Positions 1 to 7,900 of a stretch of DNA of 11,759 bases are shown one piece after another (the stretch's first letter is position 1; every line of letters begins with the position of its first letter). This stretch comes from an uncultured Beijerinckiaceae bacterium (lineage in GTDB: Bacteria; Pseudomonadota; Alphaproteobacteria; Rhizobiales; Beijerinckiaceae): NCBI GenBank assembly GCA_937863205.1, contig CALMGA010000364.1:1-11759 (forward strand), written 5' to 3'. The notes under the pieces were generated by a model. That model was not told the origin of the DNA, did not search any database, and was given only the letters and a program-made list of their open reading frames with translations. The translations under genes were made by a program, and so were the position numbers.

Positions 1-1
1 G

Positions 2-241
2 CCCCAGGTTCCCCTGCAGCCCGGCGAACGGCCGCCGGAAGTGCCGCCGCCGAGCGTGCCCGACCCGGCCGTGCCGGATGCGCCGGGCGTCCCCGAGCCG
101 CCGGCGCCGGACGAGGTGCCGATGCCCAGCCCGATCGAAGTGCCCGATCCCGGTCCGCAAGCGCCGGATCTGCCGCCGGGCGGCCCGCAGGAGATCCCGA
201 TGCCCTCGCCCGCGATGCCGCAAACGACCATGGTCGCGTAA
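2..241 (+). CDS. C-terminal part of a proline-rich protein (5' end outside window)
   Basis: The frame is open from the first base of the window to a TAA at 239-241, so this is the tail of a gene that starts upstream. At least 79 codons are visible. The sequence is almost wholly Pro, Glu/Asp, Val, Ala and Gly, with imperfect repeats of the kind V-P-x-P and two copies of a P-M-P-S-P block. No folded domain, membrane helix or cysteine is seen, so this part is probably disordered. Small acidic proline-rich proteins of this composition are common in Hyphomicrobiales, but I know of no function. GC-rich DNA can give proline-rich ORFs by chance; the regular repeats and the absence of a stop favour a real gene. 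An internal GTG at 41 could also be the start of a short protein of 66 residues. Confidence 0.5.
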   Translation, partial: PQVPLQPGERPPEVPPPSVPDPAVPDAPGVPEPPAPDEVPMPSPIEVPDPGPQAPDLPPGGPQEIPMPSPAMPQTTMVA

Positions 242-275
242 TGCCGGACGTTTCCTCGCCGCTTCGACGTTGATC

Positions 276-1145
276 GTGTCCCCGGCGACAGGCCCGCAGC
301 GGAAAGACCGCGGCTCCCTGATTTGGCGGCACGGCGTCGGGGACGGCGCCTACGGCGACTTTCTTCGCACGGTCTTCGATGTGGCGCTTCCCGGGCGCCG
401 CCTGCCGCCGGCATGGCAGACGTTCGGCCTGTTCGAGGCGGGAGGCCGTTGCGTGGCGTCGGCGGAGATCGCCGACCTCGCCGTCGTCGCGGACGGGCGC
501 TTCCATCCTGCCGGCGGACTGCGCCTGATCGGCGTGGTCGAGGACTGGCGGGGCCAGGGCCTGTTTCGCGACCTGATGGAGCAGGTTCTGCGGCGAAGTG
601 CCGGATACGAGTTCGTACTGCTCTACGCCGCCGAGCCCGACCTGTACCGCCGCTTCGGCTTCGAGCCGGTGCCGCAGCACGCCTTCGTCGGAGCCGCACC
701 GGAGGCGACCGCGGCCCCGGCTGCCCGCCCGCTTCCCGAGCGCCGCCCTACCGGGGATGGCCTCGTCGAGCGCCTGCTGGCGAGGCGGGCGGCGGTGTCC
801 GACGCCGTGTCGCTGGTCGGCGCGCCGGCGCTGTTTCTCGATGCGATCGCCGCCGACGACGGCGTGCGGCTCGCCCACCTGCCCGGCCCCGACGCCCTGA
901 TTGCCTACGAGGAGGAGGACGACACCCTGATTTTGGTGGATATGGCGGCGGCGGCGATGCCGACCCTGGCCGAAATCCTCGGCGCCCTGCCCCGGCGCTA
1001 CGCGGCTGTGAGAACCCTGTTCCCGCCCGACCGTCTGGGCTGGCATGGCGCGCCGGTCGCCGACGACACCGGCCTGATGGCGCGGGGCTCGCTGCCGCCA
1101 GCGCTGCGCCGGCCCTTCATGCTGCCGCCCACCGCCGGGTTCTGA
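276..1145 (+). CDS. GNAT-family N-acetyltransferase
   Basis: A predicted soluble acetyl-CoA-dependent N-acetyltransferase with unknown acceptor. Counting from GTG 276, the protein has 289 residues. The acetyl-CoA pyrophosphate loop (GNAT motif A) is seen as VVEDWRGQG near residues 87-95, followed by an amphipathic helix, and the typical motif B end LYRRFGFEPV lies at about 123-132. The remaining 155 residues form a C-terminal extension that I do not recognise, longer than in a minimal 150-170 residue GNAT protein. The start is uncertain. The frame is open back to ATG 78, but that would overlap the proline-rich gene by about 160 bp in another frame and would add a very Arg-rich, non-conserved-looking head. 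GTG 276 or TTG 270 just after that gene is more likely, although no good ribosome binding site is visible. The nearest downstream gene is 362 bp away, so it is probably not in an operon with it. Confidence 0.8.
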   Translation: MSPATGPQRKDRGSLIWRHGVGDGAYGDFLRTVFDVALPGRRLPPAWQTFGLFEAGGRCVASAEIADLAVVADGRFHPAGGLRLIGVVEDWRGQGLFRDLMEQVLRRSAGYEFVLLYAAEPDLYRRFGFEPVPQHAFVGAAPEATAAPAARPLPERRPTGDGLVERLLARRAAVSDAVSLVGAPALFLDAIAADDGVRLAHLPGPDALIAYEEEDDTLILVDMAAAAMPTLAEILGALPRRYAAVRTLFPPDRLGWHGAPVADDTGLMARGSLPPALRRPFMLPPTAGF

Positions 1146-1507
1146 AGCTTGTCGCGGCACCTGATCTCATCCGAAGGCCTTGCGACGCCTCGGTATGAGG
1201 AACGCGCTGCACCGCCGCCGGCGCGCCGGTGCAGCAGCAGGCAGGCGTTGAACGGCGCGGCCGGGATCGTGGTGCCGCCCAGACCGTAGGTGAAGCGCGG
1301 CGAAGGCGGCGGCCGAAGGTGGTGGCGTGGGAACAATGGCCGCGCGCGTGGTGATGGGCCGCATGATGATCGCCCACGCCCGCCTCCGTTCCGTGTCCGC
1401 CGCCGCCGATATGGATTAGAACCCACGCGAACCAAACGCGTCGGCGCAGCCACTCGGCCGAGCAGGCACGACATCCATCGCCGTGGATGCACGGGGAAAC
1501 GAGATCC
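1146..1507. other. Gene-free stretch between GNAT and MATE genes
   Basis: No convincing coding region is seen in these 362 bp. The open frames here are Arg/Pro/His-rich on both strands and lack family resemblance, as expected from random GC-rich DNA. Two small inverted repeats are visible: GCACCG/CGGTGC at 1209-1232 (6-bp stem, GC-rich loop), which could serve as a weak 3' hairpin for the GNAT transcript, and CATCCA/TGGATG at 1472-1489 just upstream of the MATE start. I cannot point to a promoter with confidence. Confidence 0.5.
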
Positions 1508-2941
1508 ATGAACATCCTCGCCCGGCCCTCATCCGGCCGGCCCGGTCCAACGAGCCTGGATGGGGCGGAAAAGGCGGCCAGTCCGCCGATCGGGCCGGCG
1601 GCACGGCCCGGCGCCTTCACGGTCGGCTCGACGCTGCGCCATGTCCTGGTGATGACGGCGACCGGCTCGGTCGGCCTCGTTTCGGTGTTCTTCGTCGACC
1701 TGCTGACGCTGCTGTACGTGTCGCGGCTCGGCGACACTGGGCTGACGGCGGCGGTGGGCTATGCCTCGCAGATGATGTTCCTCTTGATTTCGGTGAACAT
1801 CGGACTGGGCATCGCCGTCGGCGCGCTGGTGTCGCAGGCGCTGGGCGCCGGCGACCGCGAGCGGGCGCGCCGCGTCGCCGCCTCGGGGCTGGTGTTCGCC
1901 GCGCTGGTCTCGGGGCTGCTGAGCTTCGGCTCGATGCCCTTCACCCATGAGATCATGTACCTGTTCGGCGCCCGCGGGGACACGCTGGTCGTGGGTTCGG
2001 TGTACCTGCGCATCATCCTGCCGGCGACCGTTCTGCTCGGCATCGGCATGGTGTGCTCGTCCATCCTGCGCGGCGTCGGCGACGCCCGGCGCGCCATGTA
2101 CGTGACGCTCGGCGGGGCGGCCGTGACCGTCTGCCTCGATCCCATCTTCATCTTCGCCCTGCACCTGGGCATCTACGGCGCGGGTGCCGTGCTGGTCCTG
2201 TCGCGCTTCAGCCTGCTGCTGGTCGGGTTGCACGGCGCGGTGCGGGTCCACGACCTCGTGCAGCGGCCGCGGCTCGCCGACCTGCGCCGCGACGCGGGCC
2301 CGATCGGCCACATCGCCGGCCCGGCCATCCTCACCAACCTCGCCGCGCCGATCGCCAACATCTACGTGCTGCACGTCTTCTCCCGCTTCGGCGAGGCGGT
2401 GATCGCCGCCTTCGCGATCATGGACCGGGTGACGCCGGTCGCCTTCGGCGTTCTGTTCGCCCTGTCGGGGTCGGTGGGGCCGATCATGGGGCAGAACTAC
2501 GGCGCCCGCGCCTACGGCCGCGTGCGGCAGGTGCTGACGAACTGCTTCGCCCTCGCCGCCGGCTACGTCGCCGGGGTGACGCTGCTGCTGTGGCTGGCGG
2601 CACCTCTGATCGTGGCGCTGTTCGGCGCCACGGGGGAGACGGCCGATCTGCTGCGCTTCTTCTGCCACGCCAGCGGCCCGCTTTGGCTGTTCCTCGGCGC
2701 CATCTTCGTCGCCAACGCCGCCTTCAACAACCTCGACGCGCCGCTGCTGTCGGCCGGGTTCAACTGGGGCCGGGCGACGCTGGGCACCGTGCCCTTCGTG
2801 ACGCTGGGCGCGGCCTGGGCCGGTCCGCAGGGGGGCTACCTCGGCCTCGTGGCCGGCGCCGCCGCCTTCGGTTGCCTCGCGGTGGCCGGGGCCTATCTAG
2901 TCGTCAGCCGCATCGCCGTCCGTCCGGCGGCCTCGGCGTAA
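1508..2941 (+). CDS. MATE-family multidrug/toxin efflux transporter
   Basis: A predicted inner-membrane antiporter that exports cationic drugs or metabolites using a Na+ or H+ gradient; the substrate is unknown. The protein has 477 residues, slightly above the usual 440-460, with a hydrophilic Pro/Ala-rich head of about 35 residues before the first helix. The long alternation of hydrophobic segments fits 12 membrane helices in two halves of six. Family features include the early FFVDLLTLLYVSRLGDTGLTA segment, the glycine-rich ILRGVGDARRAMYVTLGG segment after the fifth helix, and in the second half VGPIMGQNYGA followed by NAAFNNLDAP. I prefer ATG 1508 over the in-frame ATG 1487, because GGGGA lies upstream of 1508 whereas 1487 has no visible ribosome binding site and lies in a hairpin stem. 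The DUF937 gene follows after only 23 bp, which suggests co-transcription. Confidence 0.9.
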   Translation: MNILARPSSGRPGPTSLDGAEKAASPPIGPAARPGAFTVGSTLRHVLVMTATGSVGLVSVFFVDLLTLLYVSRLGDTGLTAAVGYASQMMFLLISVNIGLGIAVGALVSQALGAGDRERARRVAASGLVFAALVSGLLSFGSMPFTHEIMYLFGARGDTLVVGSVYLRIILPATVLLGIGMVCSSILRGVGDARRAMYVTLGGAAVTVCLDPIFIFALHLGIYGAGAVLVLSRFSLLLVGLHGAVRVHDLVQRPRLADLRRDAGPIGHIAGPAILTNLAAPIANIYVLHVFSRFGEAVIAAFAIMDRVTPVAFGVLFALSGSVGPIMGQNYGARAYGRVRQVLTNCFALAAGYVAGVTLLLWLAAPLIVALFGATGETADLLRFFCHASGPLWLFLGAIFVANAAFNNLDAPLLSAGFNWGRATLGTVPFVTLGAAWAGPQGGYLGLVAGAAAFGCLAVAGAYLVVSRIAVRPAASA

Positions 2942-2964
2942 AGGCGGCCCATCGGAGCACCGCC

Positions 2965-3765
2965 ATGTTCAACCTGTACCAGCTCGTCACCGGAGCCCAC
3001 GGCGGTCAGGGGCTCGACAGCCTCGCGCAGCAGTTCGGCCTGTCGCGCGAGCAGACCGACAGCGCCGTGCAGGCCCTGATGCCCGCGCTGTCCACCGCCT
3101 TCATGGCCAAGGCCTCGCAGCCCGGCGGGCTCGGCGACATCGCCGGCGCGATGACCGACCCGCAGCACCAGCAGGCCCACGACGACCCGGCCGCGGCCCA
3201 GGATCCGGGCGTCCAGCAAAAGGGAAGCGACGTCGCCGGCAGCATCTTCGGCAACAACGCCATTCTCGGCCAAGTGACCCGGACGGCGGCGCAGTACACC
3301 GGCCTTCCCGAATCAACGATCCAGGCGATGCTGCCGGTCATCACCTCGCTGGTCGTCGGCGGCGCCGCCAAGGCGATGCACCAGCAGGGCATGGGCGGCA
3401 TGCTCGGCCAGCTCGCGAGCGGCGGTTTGGGCGGCATGCTGGGCCAGTTCGGCAGCGGCGCCGGCGGGACGGGCGGTGCCGGCTTGGGCACCAGCGGCAT
3501 GGGTGGCATGGGCGGCGGCCTGCCCGGCATGCTCGGCAATATCTTCTCCAGCTTCTTCGGCGGGTCGGGCGGGAGTCAGGCCGCGCAGAACCCGGCCGGC
3601 GCGAAGGCCGATCCGGCCTCCGGCCTGCCGCCGATGGCGCAGGCCGGCATGGATCAGCTTTTCAAGATGTTCCAGCCCGGCGTGTCCGGTCAGCCCGGCC
3701 AATCCGGCGGCCAGATGGGCGGCTTGGCCGACATGATCAGTTCGGCCCTGGGCGGCCGGCGATAG
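2965..3765 (+). CDS. DUF937 (YidB-like) protein with Gly/Met-rich tail
   Basis: A protein of 266 residues and unknown function. Residues 1 to about 140 fit the DUF937 family: an N-terminal MFNLYQLVTGAHGGQGLDSL, then helical pieces typical of the family (LAQQFGLSREQTDSAVQALM and, after a polar Gln/His/Asp linker, YTGLPESTIQAMLPVITSLV). Residues 142-204 are low complexity, with imperfect repeats of G-M/L-G-G-M-L-G-Q, ending in FSSFFGG. The last 60 residues hold a second short helical stretch (GMDQLFKMFQPG). There is no signal peptide or clear membrane segment. ATG 2965 is chosen because GGAG at 2954-2957 stands 7 bp ahead and because the family starts there; the frame is open far upstream only because it shadows the MATE gene. 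It probably shares a transcript with MATE. It ends 14 bp before the convergent pilin gene. Confidence 0.85.
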   Translation: MFNLYQLVTGAHGGQGLDSLAQQFGLSREQTDSAVQALMPALSTAFMAKASQPGGLGDIAGAMTDPQHQQAHDDPAAAQDPGVQQKGSDVAGSIFGNNAILGQVTRTAAQYTGLPESTIQAMLPVITSLVVGGAAKAMHQQGMGGMLGQLASGGLGGMLGQFGSGAGGTGGAGLGTSGMGGMGGGLPGMLGNIFSSFFGGSGGSQAAQNPAGAKADPASGLPPMAQAGMDQLFKMFQPGVSGQPGQSGGQMGGLADMISSALGGRR

Positions 3766-3779
3766 GGTTTCCGCCGACC

Positions 3780-3938
3780 TCAGGTCAGGTTGTTGGCGAC
3801 CGGCTGGAAGTACTTGGTGCTGAGATTGACGCCGATGGTGCGCGCGGCCGTGACGATGACGATCGAGATCAGGCCGGCGATGAACGCGTACTCGATCGAG
3901 GTCGCCCCGCTCTGGTCGTTGTAAAATCGTCTGAACAC
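3780..3938 (-). CDS. Flp/Fap-type pilin, type IVb (solitary copy)
   Basis: A 52-codon gene, too short for most ORF screens, with a GTG start (3936-3938) and TGA at 3780-3782. The protein reads VFRRFYNDQSG, then ATSIEYAFIAGLISIVIVTA, then a short polar tail ending in ANNLT. This is the Flp major-pilin pattern: a short basic leader, a cleavage site after Gly11 for a TadV/CpaA-type prepilin peptidase, Glu at +5 and Tyr at +6 of the mature protein, then one hydrophobic helix. Mature length would be 41 residues, normal for Flp. GGAG lies 7 bp upstream of the GTG; an ATG 13 bp upstream is in another frame, and an in-frame TAG lies further up, so the start is well bounded. No other tad/cpa assembly gene is in the window, so assembly would depend on a locus elsewhere. 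It lies 91 bp downstream of the MFS gene on the same strand. Confidence 0.85.
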   Translation of the reverse strand: MFRRFYNDQSGATSIEYAFIAGLISIVIVTAARTIGVNLSTKYFQPVANNLT

Positions 3939-3991
3939 GGCCGCGCTCCATCCCGCATCGTTCTAGCAAAGGACGGTGTTGGGAAGCTTAA

Positions 3992-4012
3992 GGCGGGCCC
4001 GCCATGCCCGCC
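3992..4012 (-). terminator. Possible rho-independent terminator after MFS gene
   Basis: On the - strand, GGCGGGC and GCCCGCC form a perfect 7-bp GC stem with a 7-nt loop, followed by TTAAGCTT instead of a proper T-run. It starts 18 bp after the MFS stop codon. The same bases hold a 9-bp tandem duplication (GCCCGCCAT twice, 3997-4014). The weak T-tract makes termination uncertain. If it works, the pilin gene would be transcribed from its own promoter. Confidence 0.35.
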
Positions 4013-4029
4013 ATGCAGCCGCTCCGGCC

Positions 4030-5481
4030 TCAGGCGGCCGCCGACAGCGGCTCGGAAATGTCTTCGAGCGACTTGCCCTCCGCGGCGACGCCCCACACGG
4101 CTTCGAGCACCGCCGCGCCCAACATCAGCAGGGCGGCGAAGATGTAGCCGGCGAACAGCGCCGCCCGGCTGTCGGTGCCGATCAGGGCGCTGAAGATCGA
4201 GGGCGCGGCGACGCCGCCGATGGCGGTGCCGAAGGCGTAGAAGATGGCGATGGCCAGCGCCCGGATCTCGACGGGAAACACTTCCGACACGGTGAGATAG
4301 GCGGCGCCGGCCGCCGAAGAGGCGAAGAAGAAGATCACCGCCCAGGCTACCACCTGCTGCGTCGCGCTCATCGCGCCCGCCGCGAACAGGGCCCCGGACA
4401 CGATCAGCAGGATGCCGGAGATGGCGTAGGTGCCGGCGATCATCGGCTTGCGGCCGATGCGATCGAACAGCGGTCCCAGGATCAGCGGCCCCAGCGCGTT
4501 GCCGATGGCGAAGGGCAGCATGTAGAGGCCGACGTTCTTGATCTCCACATGGTAGTACACTTCCAGCACCTGCGAGAAGGTGAAGAAGATCGCGTTGTAG
4601 AAGAAGGCCTGCGCCGCCATCAGGGCGAGGCCGACGATCGCCCGCTTGCGGTTCTTCACGAAGATGGTGGAGAAGACGATGGCGAGCGGCGTGTGATCGC
4701 GCGCGTGGATGGTCATCGGCTTCAGCCCACCCTTGGGCGGGATGGCGCTGCCGTGTTCCGCCATGTGCTTCTCGATGTCGCCCATCACCGCCTCGGCCTC
4801 GGCCTCGCGGCCGTGGATGACGAGCCAGCGCGGGCTTTCCGGGATGAAGGTGCGCAGGAAGATGATGCCGATCGAGACGATCGCGCCCACGAAGAACACC
4901 AGCCGCCAGCCGTATTGCGCGGGAATGATCGCGGGATCAAGGAACACGAGGCTCGCCGCCGCCCCGATCGCGCCGCCGATCCAGAACGAGCCGTTGATGG
5001 CGAGATCGGTGCGGCCGCGGAACCTTGCGGGGATGAATTCTTGGATGGTCGAGTTGACGGCGGAATATTCGCCGCCGATGCCGCAGCCGGTGAGGAAGCG
5101 GAAGGTGCTGAAGCTCCAGATATTCCAGGAGAACGAGGTGGCGGCGGTGGCCAGCAGGTAAAGGCCGAGCGTGAAGAAGAACAGCTTGCGCCGCCCCAGC
5201 CGGTCGGTGGCCCAGCCGAAGCCCAGCGCCCCGATCACCGCGCCGGCGAGGTAGAAGCTGTTGCCAATGCCGACCTGCGCGTCGGAAAAGTGCAGCGCCT
5301 TGTCCGCCTTGAGGGCGCCCGAGATCAGCCCGGCGAAGGTCACCTCCAGCCCGTCGAGGATCCAGGTGATGCCGAGCGCGGCGATGACGAGGGTGTGGAA
5401 GCGCCCCCACCGCACGGCATCGAGGCGGGCGGGGATGCGCGTCTCGATCGTCTTCTGCTCAACCGTTCCTGCAACCGCCAT
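4030..5481 (-). CDS. MFS transporter, sugar-porter/metabolite-symporter type
   Basis: A predicted 483-residue inner-membrane secondary transporter with 12 membrane helices. Visible signatures: LDGLEV in the first helix (residues 42-47); loop 2-3 motif A as GWATDRLGRRK at 89-99; an Arg-containing fourth helix RFLTGCGIGGEYS at 128-140; the PESPRWL motif at 214-220 that marks the sugar-porter/MHS-like branch; and a second motif A (GPLFDRIGRKP) in the C-terminal half. The start ATG at 5479-5481 follows a strong GGAGGGG ribosome binding site, which fixes it against longer forms that run through the upstream region. Substrate cannot be read from sequence; organic acids, aromatic acids, nicotinate-like compounds or sugars are all possible in this branch. 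It is divergent from prpE over 200 bp, which allows shared control and makes a short-chain acid a speculative candidate substrate. Confidence 0.88.
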   Translation of the reverse strand: MAVAGTVEQKTIETRIPARLDAVRWGRFHTLVIAALGITWILDGLEVTFAGLISGALKADKALHFSDAQVGIGNSFYLAGAVIGALGFGWATDRLGRRKLFFFTLGLYLLATAATSFSWNIWSFSTFRFLTGCGIGGEYSAVNSTIQEFIPARFRGRTDLAINGSFWIGGAIGAAASLVFLDPAIIPAQYGWRLVFFVGAIVSIGIIFLRTFIPESPRWLVIHGREAEAEAVMGDIEKHMAEHGSAIPPKGGLKPMTIHARDHTPLAIVFSTIFVKNRKRAIVGLALMAAQAFFYNAIFFTFSQVLEVYYHVEIKNVGLYMLPFAIGNALGPLILGPLFDRIGRKPMIAGTYAISGILLIVSGALFAAGAMSATQQVVAWAVIFFFASSAAGAAYLTVSEVFPVEIRALAIAIFYAFGTAIGGVAAPSIFSALIGTDSRAALFAGYIFAALLMLGAAVLEAVWGVAAEGKSLEDISEPLSAAA

Positions 5482-5681
5482 CGTGCCCCTCCCGAGGGCC
5501 TGCTTGACCACAGCGGATGGCGCTCCGCAATTGGCCGCAAAGAAAGCTGCCATTTGGGGCGGTGCCGGACCCCACAGGTCTAGCCGTCGCCTGCCGGACG
5601 TCTTGCGATATCCTTGCCTGCCGGCGCCATCCCCGGCAAAGCTGAGACCCACGGCCCACAAGAGCCGATCGGGAGCACGCC
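5482..5681. promoter_or_regulatory. Shared upstream region of the MFS gene and prpE
   Basis: These 200 bp lie between two divergent start codons and must hold both promoters unless one is expressed from elsewhere. No clean -35/-10 pair is seen. A 6-bp inverted repeat TGCCGG/CCGGCA with an 8-nt loop lies at 5619-5638, in the probable prpE leader, 43 bp before the start codon. A shorter GCGGA/TCCGC repeat is near 5513. Either may be a regulator site or a leader hairpin; neither matches a motif I know. Confidence 0.4.
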
Positions 5682-7580
5682 ATGGCCACCTACGCCGAAA
5701 CCTACGCCGCCTGGCAGCGCGATCCGCAAGCCTTCTGGCGCCAGGCCGCCGCGGCGATCGACTGGATCGCACCGCCCCGCGCCGTCTTCGATGCGGCGGC
5801 CGGCGCCTACGGCCGCTGGTTCCCCGACGCCAGCCTGAACGCCTGCCACAACTGCCTCGACCGCCACGTCGCGAGCGGACGCGGCGATCAGGCGGCGATC
5901 ATCTACGACGCGCCGCTGATCGATTTCGCCAAGACGATCACCTATGCCGAACTGCTCGACGAGGTGTCGACCTTTGCCGCCGTGCTCCAGGACTTCGGCG
6001 TGGGGGTGGGCGACCGCGTGGTCATCTACCTGCCGATGATCCCGCGTGCCCACGTCGCGATGCTGGCCTGCGCGCGGCTCGGCGCGATCCATTCCGTGGT
6101 GTTCGGCGGCTTCGCGGCGAGCGAACTCGCCGCCCGCATCGACGACGCCGCCCCCAAACTGATCCTCACCGCCTCCTGCGGCATCGAGCCGGGCCGCACG
6201 ATCGCCTACAAGCCGCTGGTCGACGCGGCCATCGACATGGCGACGGCCAAGCCCGAGGCGGTGCTGGTGTGGCAGCGCCCTCGCCTCACCGCCGACCTGA
6301 TCCCCGGCCGCGACCACGATTGGGAAGCGCTGATCGAGGCGGCCGAGGCGGCGGGCAAGCGCGCCGGCTGCGTGGGCGTTGCCGCCACCGACCCGCTCTA
6401 CATCCTCTACACCTCGGGCACCACCGGCCGCCCCAAAGGCGTGGTGCGCGACACCGGCGGCTACCTCGTGGCCCTGGCCTGGTCGATGCGCGCGCTCTAC
6501 GACGTCCACCCCGGCGAGGTGTTCTTCTGCGCCTCCGACGTCGGCTGGGTTGTCGGCCATTCCTACAACGTCTACGCGCCGCTGCTGATCGGGGCGACCA
6601 CGGTGTGCTACGAGGGCAAGCCGGTGGGCACGCCCGATGCCGGCGCCTTCTGGCGGGTGTGCGCCGACCATGGCGCCGTCGCGCTGTTCACCGCGCCGAC
6701 CGCCCTGCGCGCGATCAAGAAGGAGGATGCGGCGGGGGCGGAGTTCCGCCGCCACGACTGCTCGAAGCTGCGCGCGCTGTTCCTCGCCGGCGAGCGGGCG
6801 GATGCGGCCACCGTTGACTGGGCGACGACGAGTTTCGGCCTGCCGGTGATCGACCACTGGTGGCAGACGGAAACCGGCTGGTGCATCGCCGGCAACCCGC
6901 TGGGACTCGGCCTGCTGCCGTTCAAACCGGGCTCGGCCACCGTGCCGATGCCGGGCTTCGCGCTTGATGTCGTGGACGAAGGCGGGCGCCCGGTGCCGGC
7001 CGGCGCGATGGGCACCTTCGCCATCCGCCTGCCGCTGCCGCCGGGCTGCCTGCCGACCCTGTGGAACAACGACCACCGCATGCGCGACAGCTACCTCGTC
7101 GACTTTCCCGGGTGTTACAAAACCTCGGACGCCGGATTCCGCGACGCCGACGGCCACGTCTTCCTTCTCGGGCGCACCGACGATATCATCAACTGCGCCG
7201 GCCATCGCCTGTCGACGGGTGGGATGGAGGAGGTGCTGGCCAGCCACCCCGACGTGGCGGAATGCGCGGTGATCGGCGTCGCCGATCCGATCAAGGGCGA
7301 GGTGCCCTGCGGCTTCCTGGTGCTGAAGTCCGGCACGCCCAAGGCGGCGAACGTCATCGAAGGCGAGGCGGTGGCGCTGGTGCGCGAGAAGATCGGTCCG
7401 GTGGCCTCGTTCAAGACGGCGATGGTGGTCGAGCGCCTGCCCAAGACACGCTCGGGCAAGATCCTGCGCGGCACGATGAAGAAGATCGCCGACGGCGACA
7501 CCTACGCACTGCCGGCGACCATCGAGGATCCGGCGGCGCTGGACACCATCGCGCAGGCACTGGCGGCGCGCGCCCTATAG
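5682..7580 (+). CDS. prpE: Propionyl-CoA synthetase PrpE (AMP-forming)
   Basis: A cytoplasmic adenylate-forming enzyme that turns propionate, CoA and ATP into propionyl-CoA, AMP and pyrophosphate. Its 632 residues match the usual 625-635 of PrpE, shorter than most Acs proteins. It opens with the acyl-CoA synthetase N-terminal domain (YAETYAAWQRDPQAFW), then the P-loop-like motif YTSGTTGRPKG at 243-253, the WWQTETGW motif typical of the Acs/PrpE branch, and the C-terminal motif PKTRSGK at 587-593. Lys593 is the catalytic lysine, whose equivalent in Salmonella PrpE is reversibly acylated. The motif GVVRDTGGY after the P-loop is PrpE-like rather than Acs-like. GGAG at 5672-5675 stands 6 bp before the ATG. 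No prpB, prpC or prpD is nearby, so propionyl-CoA could instead enter the methylmalonyl-CoA route. Acetate or other short acyl substrates cannot be excluded. Confidence 0.93.
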   Translation: MATYAETYAAWQRDPQAFWRQAAAAIDWIAPPRAVFDAAAGAYGRWFPDASLNACHNCLDRHVASGRGDQAAIIYDAPLIDFAKTITYAELLDEVSTFAAVLQDFGVGVGDRVVIYLPMIPRAHVAMLACARLGAIHSVVFGGFAASELAARIDDAAPKLILTASCGIEPGRTIAYKPLVDAAIDMATAKPEAVLVWQRPRLTADLIPGRDHDWEALIEAAEAAGKRAGCVGVAATDPLYILYTSGTTGRPKGVVRDTGGYLVALAWSMRALYDVHPGEVFFCASDVGWVVGHSYNVYAPLLIGATTVCYEGKPVGTPDAGAFWRVCADHGAVALFTAPTALRAIKKEDAAGAEFRRHDCSKLRALFLAGERADAATVDWATTSFGLPVIDHWWQTETGWCIAGNPLGLGLLPFKPGSATVPMPGFALDVVDEGGRPVPAGAMGTFAIRLPLPPGCLPTLWNNDHRMRDSYLVDFPGCYKTSDAGFRDADGHVFLLGRTDDIINCAGHRLSTGGMEEVLASHPDVAECAVIGVADPIKGEVPCGFLVLKSGTPKAANVIEGEAVALVREKIGPVASFKTAMVVERLPKTRSGKILRGTMKKIADGDTYALPATIEDPAALDTIAQALAARAL

Positions 7581-7900
7581 GCCGGCGAAGGTTCGGACGC
7601 CGCTCAGCAGGTTCACTTCGGCAGGCCAAGGCCTCGACCGCTTACCTCGTTGATGTGGTGCAGGTTGCTATCGCAAAGCCGCGCAGCACTTTCGCGAACC
7701 TTCTCGGATGCACCTTCGGCACGAGCGCTTGCAGGTTGTCCCGTTGCGCTTTCGAAGCTTCGGACGGGCTTCAACAGGAGACAGCTACTCGTCCGCATCT
7801 TTATTTCACCACTTCAACTCGGTAGCTGTAATCTGACAGGTCTTTCAACAGCATCTGTCACCTTAGTTATCAATTCGCAGCCGGACCTGGGATACCAGCT
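7581..7900. other. Gene-free left part of an AT-richer islet
   Basis: No gene can be supported in these 320 bp. G+C falls along the stretch from the prpE stop toward 7900. Short open frames on both strands (for example - strand 7613-7798, 61 codons) have no recognisable motif. A short palindromic stretch, CTGGGATACCAG, at 7887-7898 directly precedes the next start codon. No terminator with a T-run is visible after prpE. Confidence 0.45.

Noticed and set aside
78..1145. Long form of the GNAT protein from ATG 78
   Set aside because: Would overlap the proline-rich gene by about 160 bp in another frame and adds an Arg-rich head unlike the family.
1199..1350. GGAAC words at about 1199 and 1329 as further EcfG promoters
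   Set aside because: Neither has CGTT at 16-17 bp downstream.
1290..1511. + strand ORF ending at the MATE start
   Set aside because: Arg-rich translation with no family resemblance, no binding site, and overlap with the MATE start.
1529..2668. Long open frame on the - strand opposite the MATE gene
   Set aside because: Shadow of the MATE gene; its Gln/His/Arg-rich composition is an artefact of codon bias.
3976..5583. Long open frame on the + strand opposite the MFS gene
   Set aside because: It is antisense to a clear 12-helix transporter and has the Arg/Asp/Gly-rich composition typical of reverse frames in GC-rich genes; no domain is visible.
5580..7247. Long open frame on the - strand opposite prpE
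   Set aside because: Shadow of prpE, whose motifs are complete; the antisense protein is His/Arg/Gly-rich without family features.
7613..7798. 61-codon - strand ORF in the gene-free stretch after prpE
   Set aside because: No ribosome binding site, no motif and no composition signal; a chance ORF is the simplest reading.
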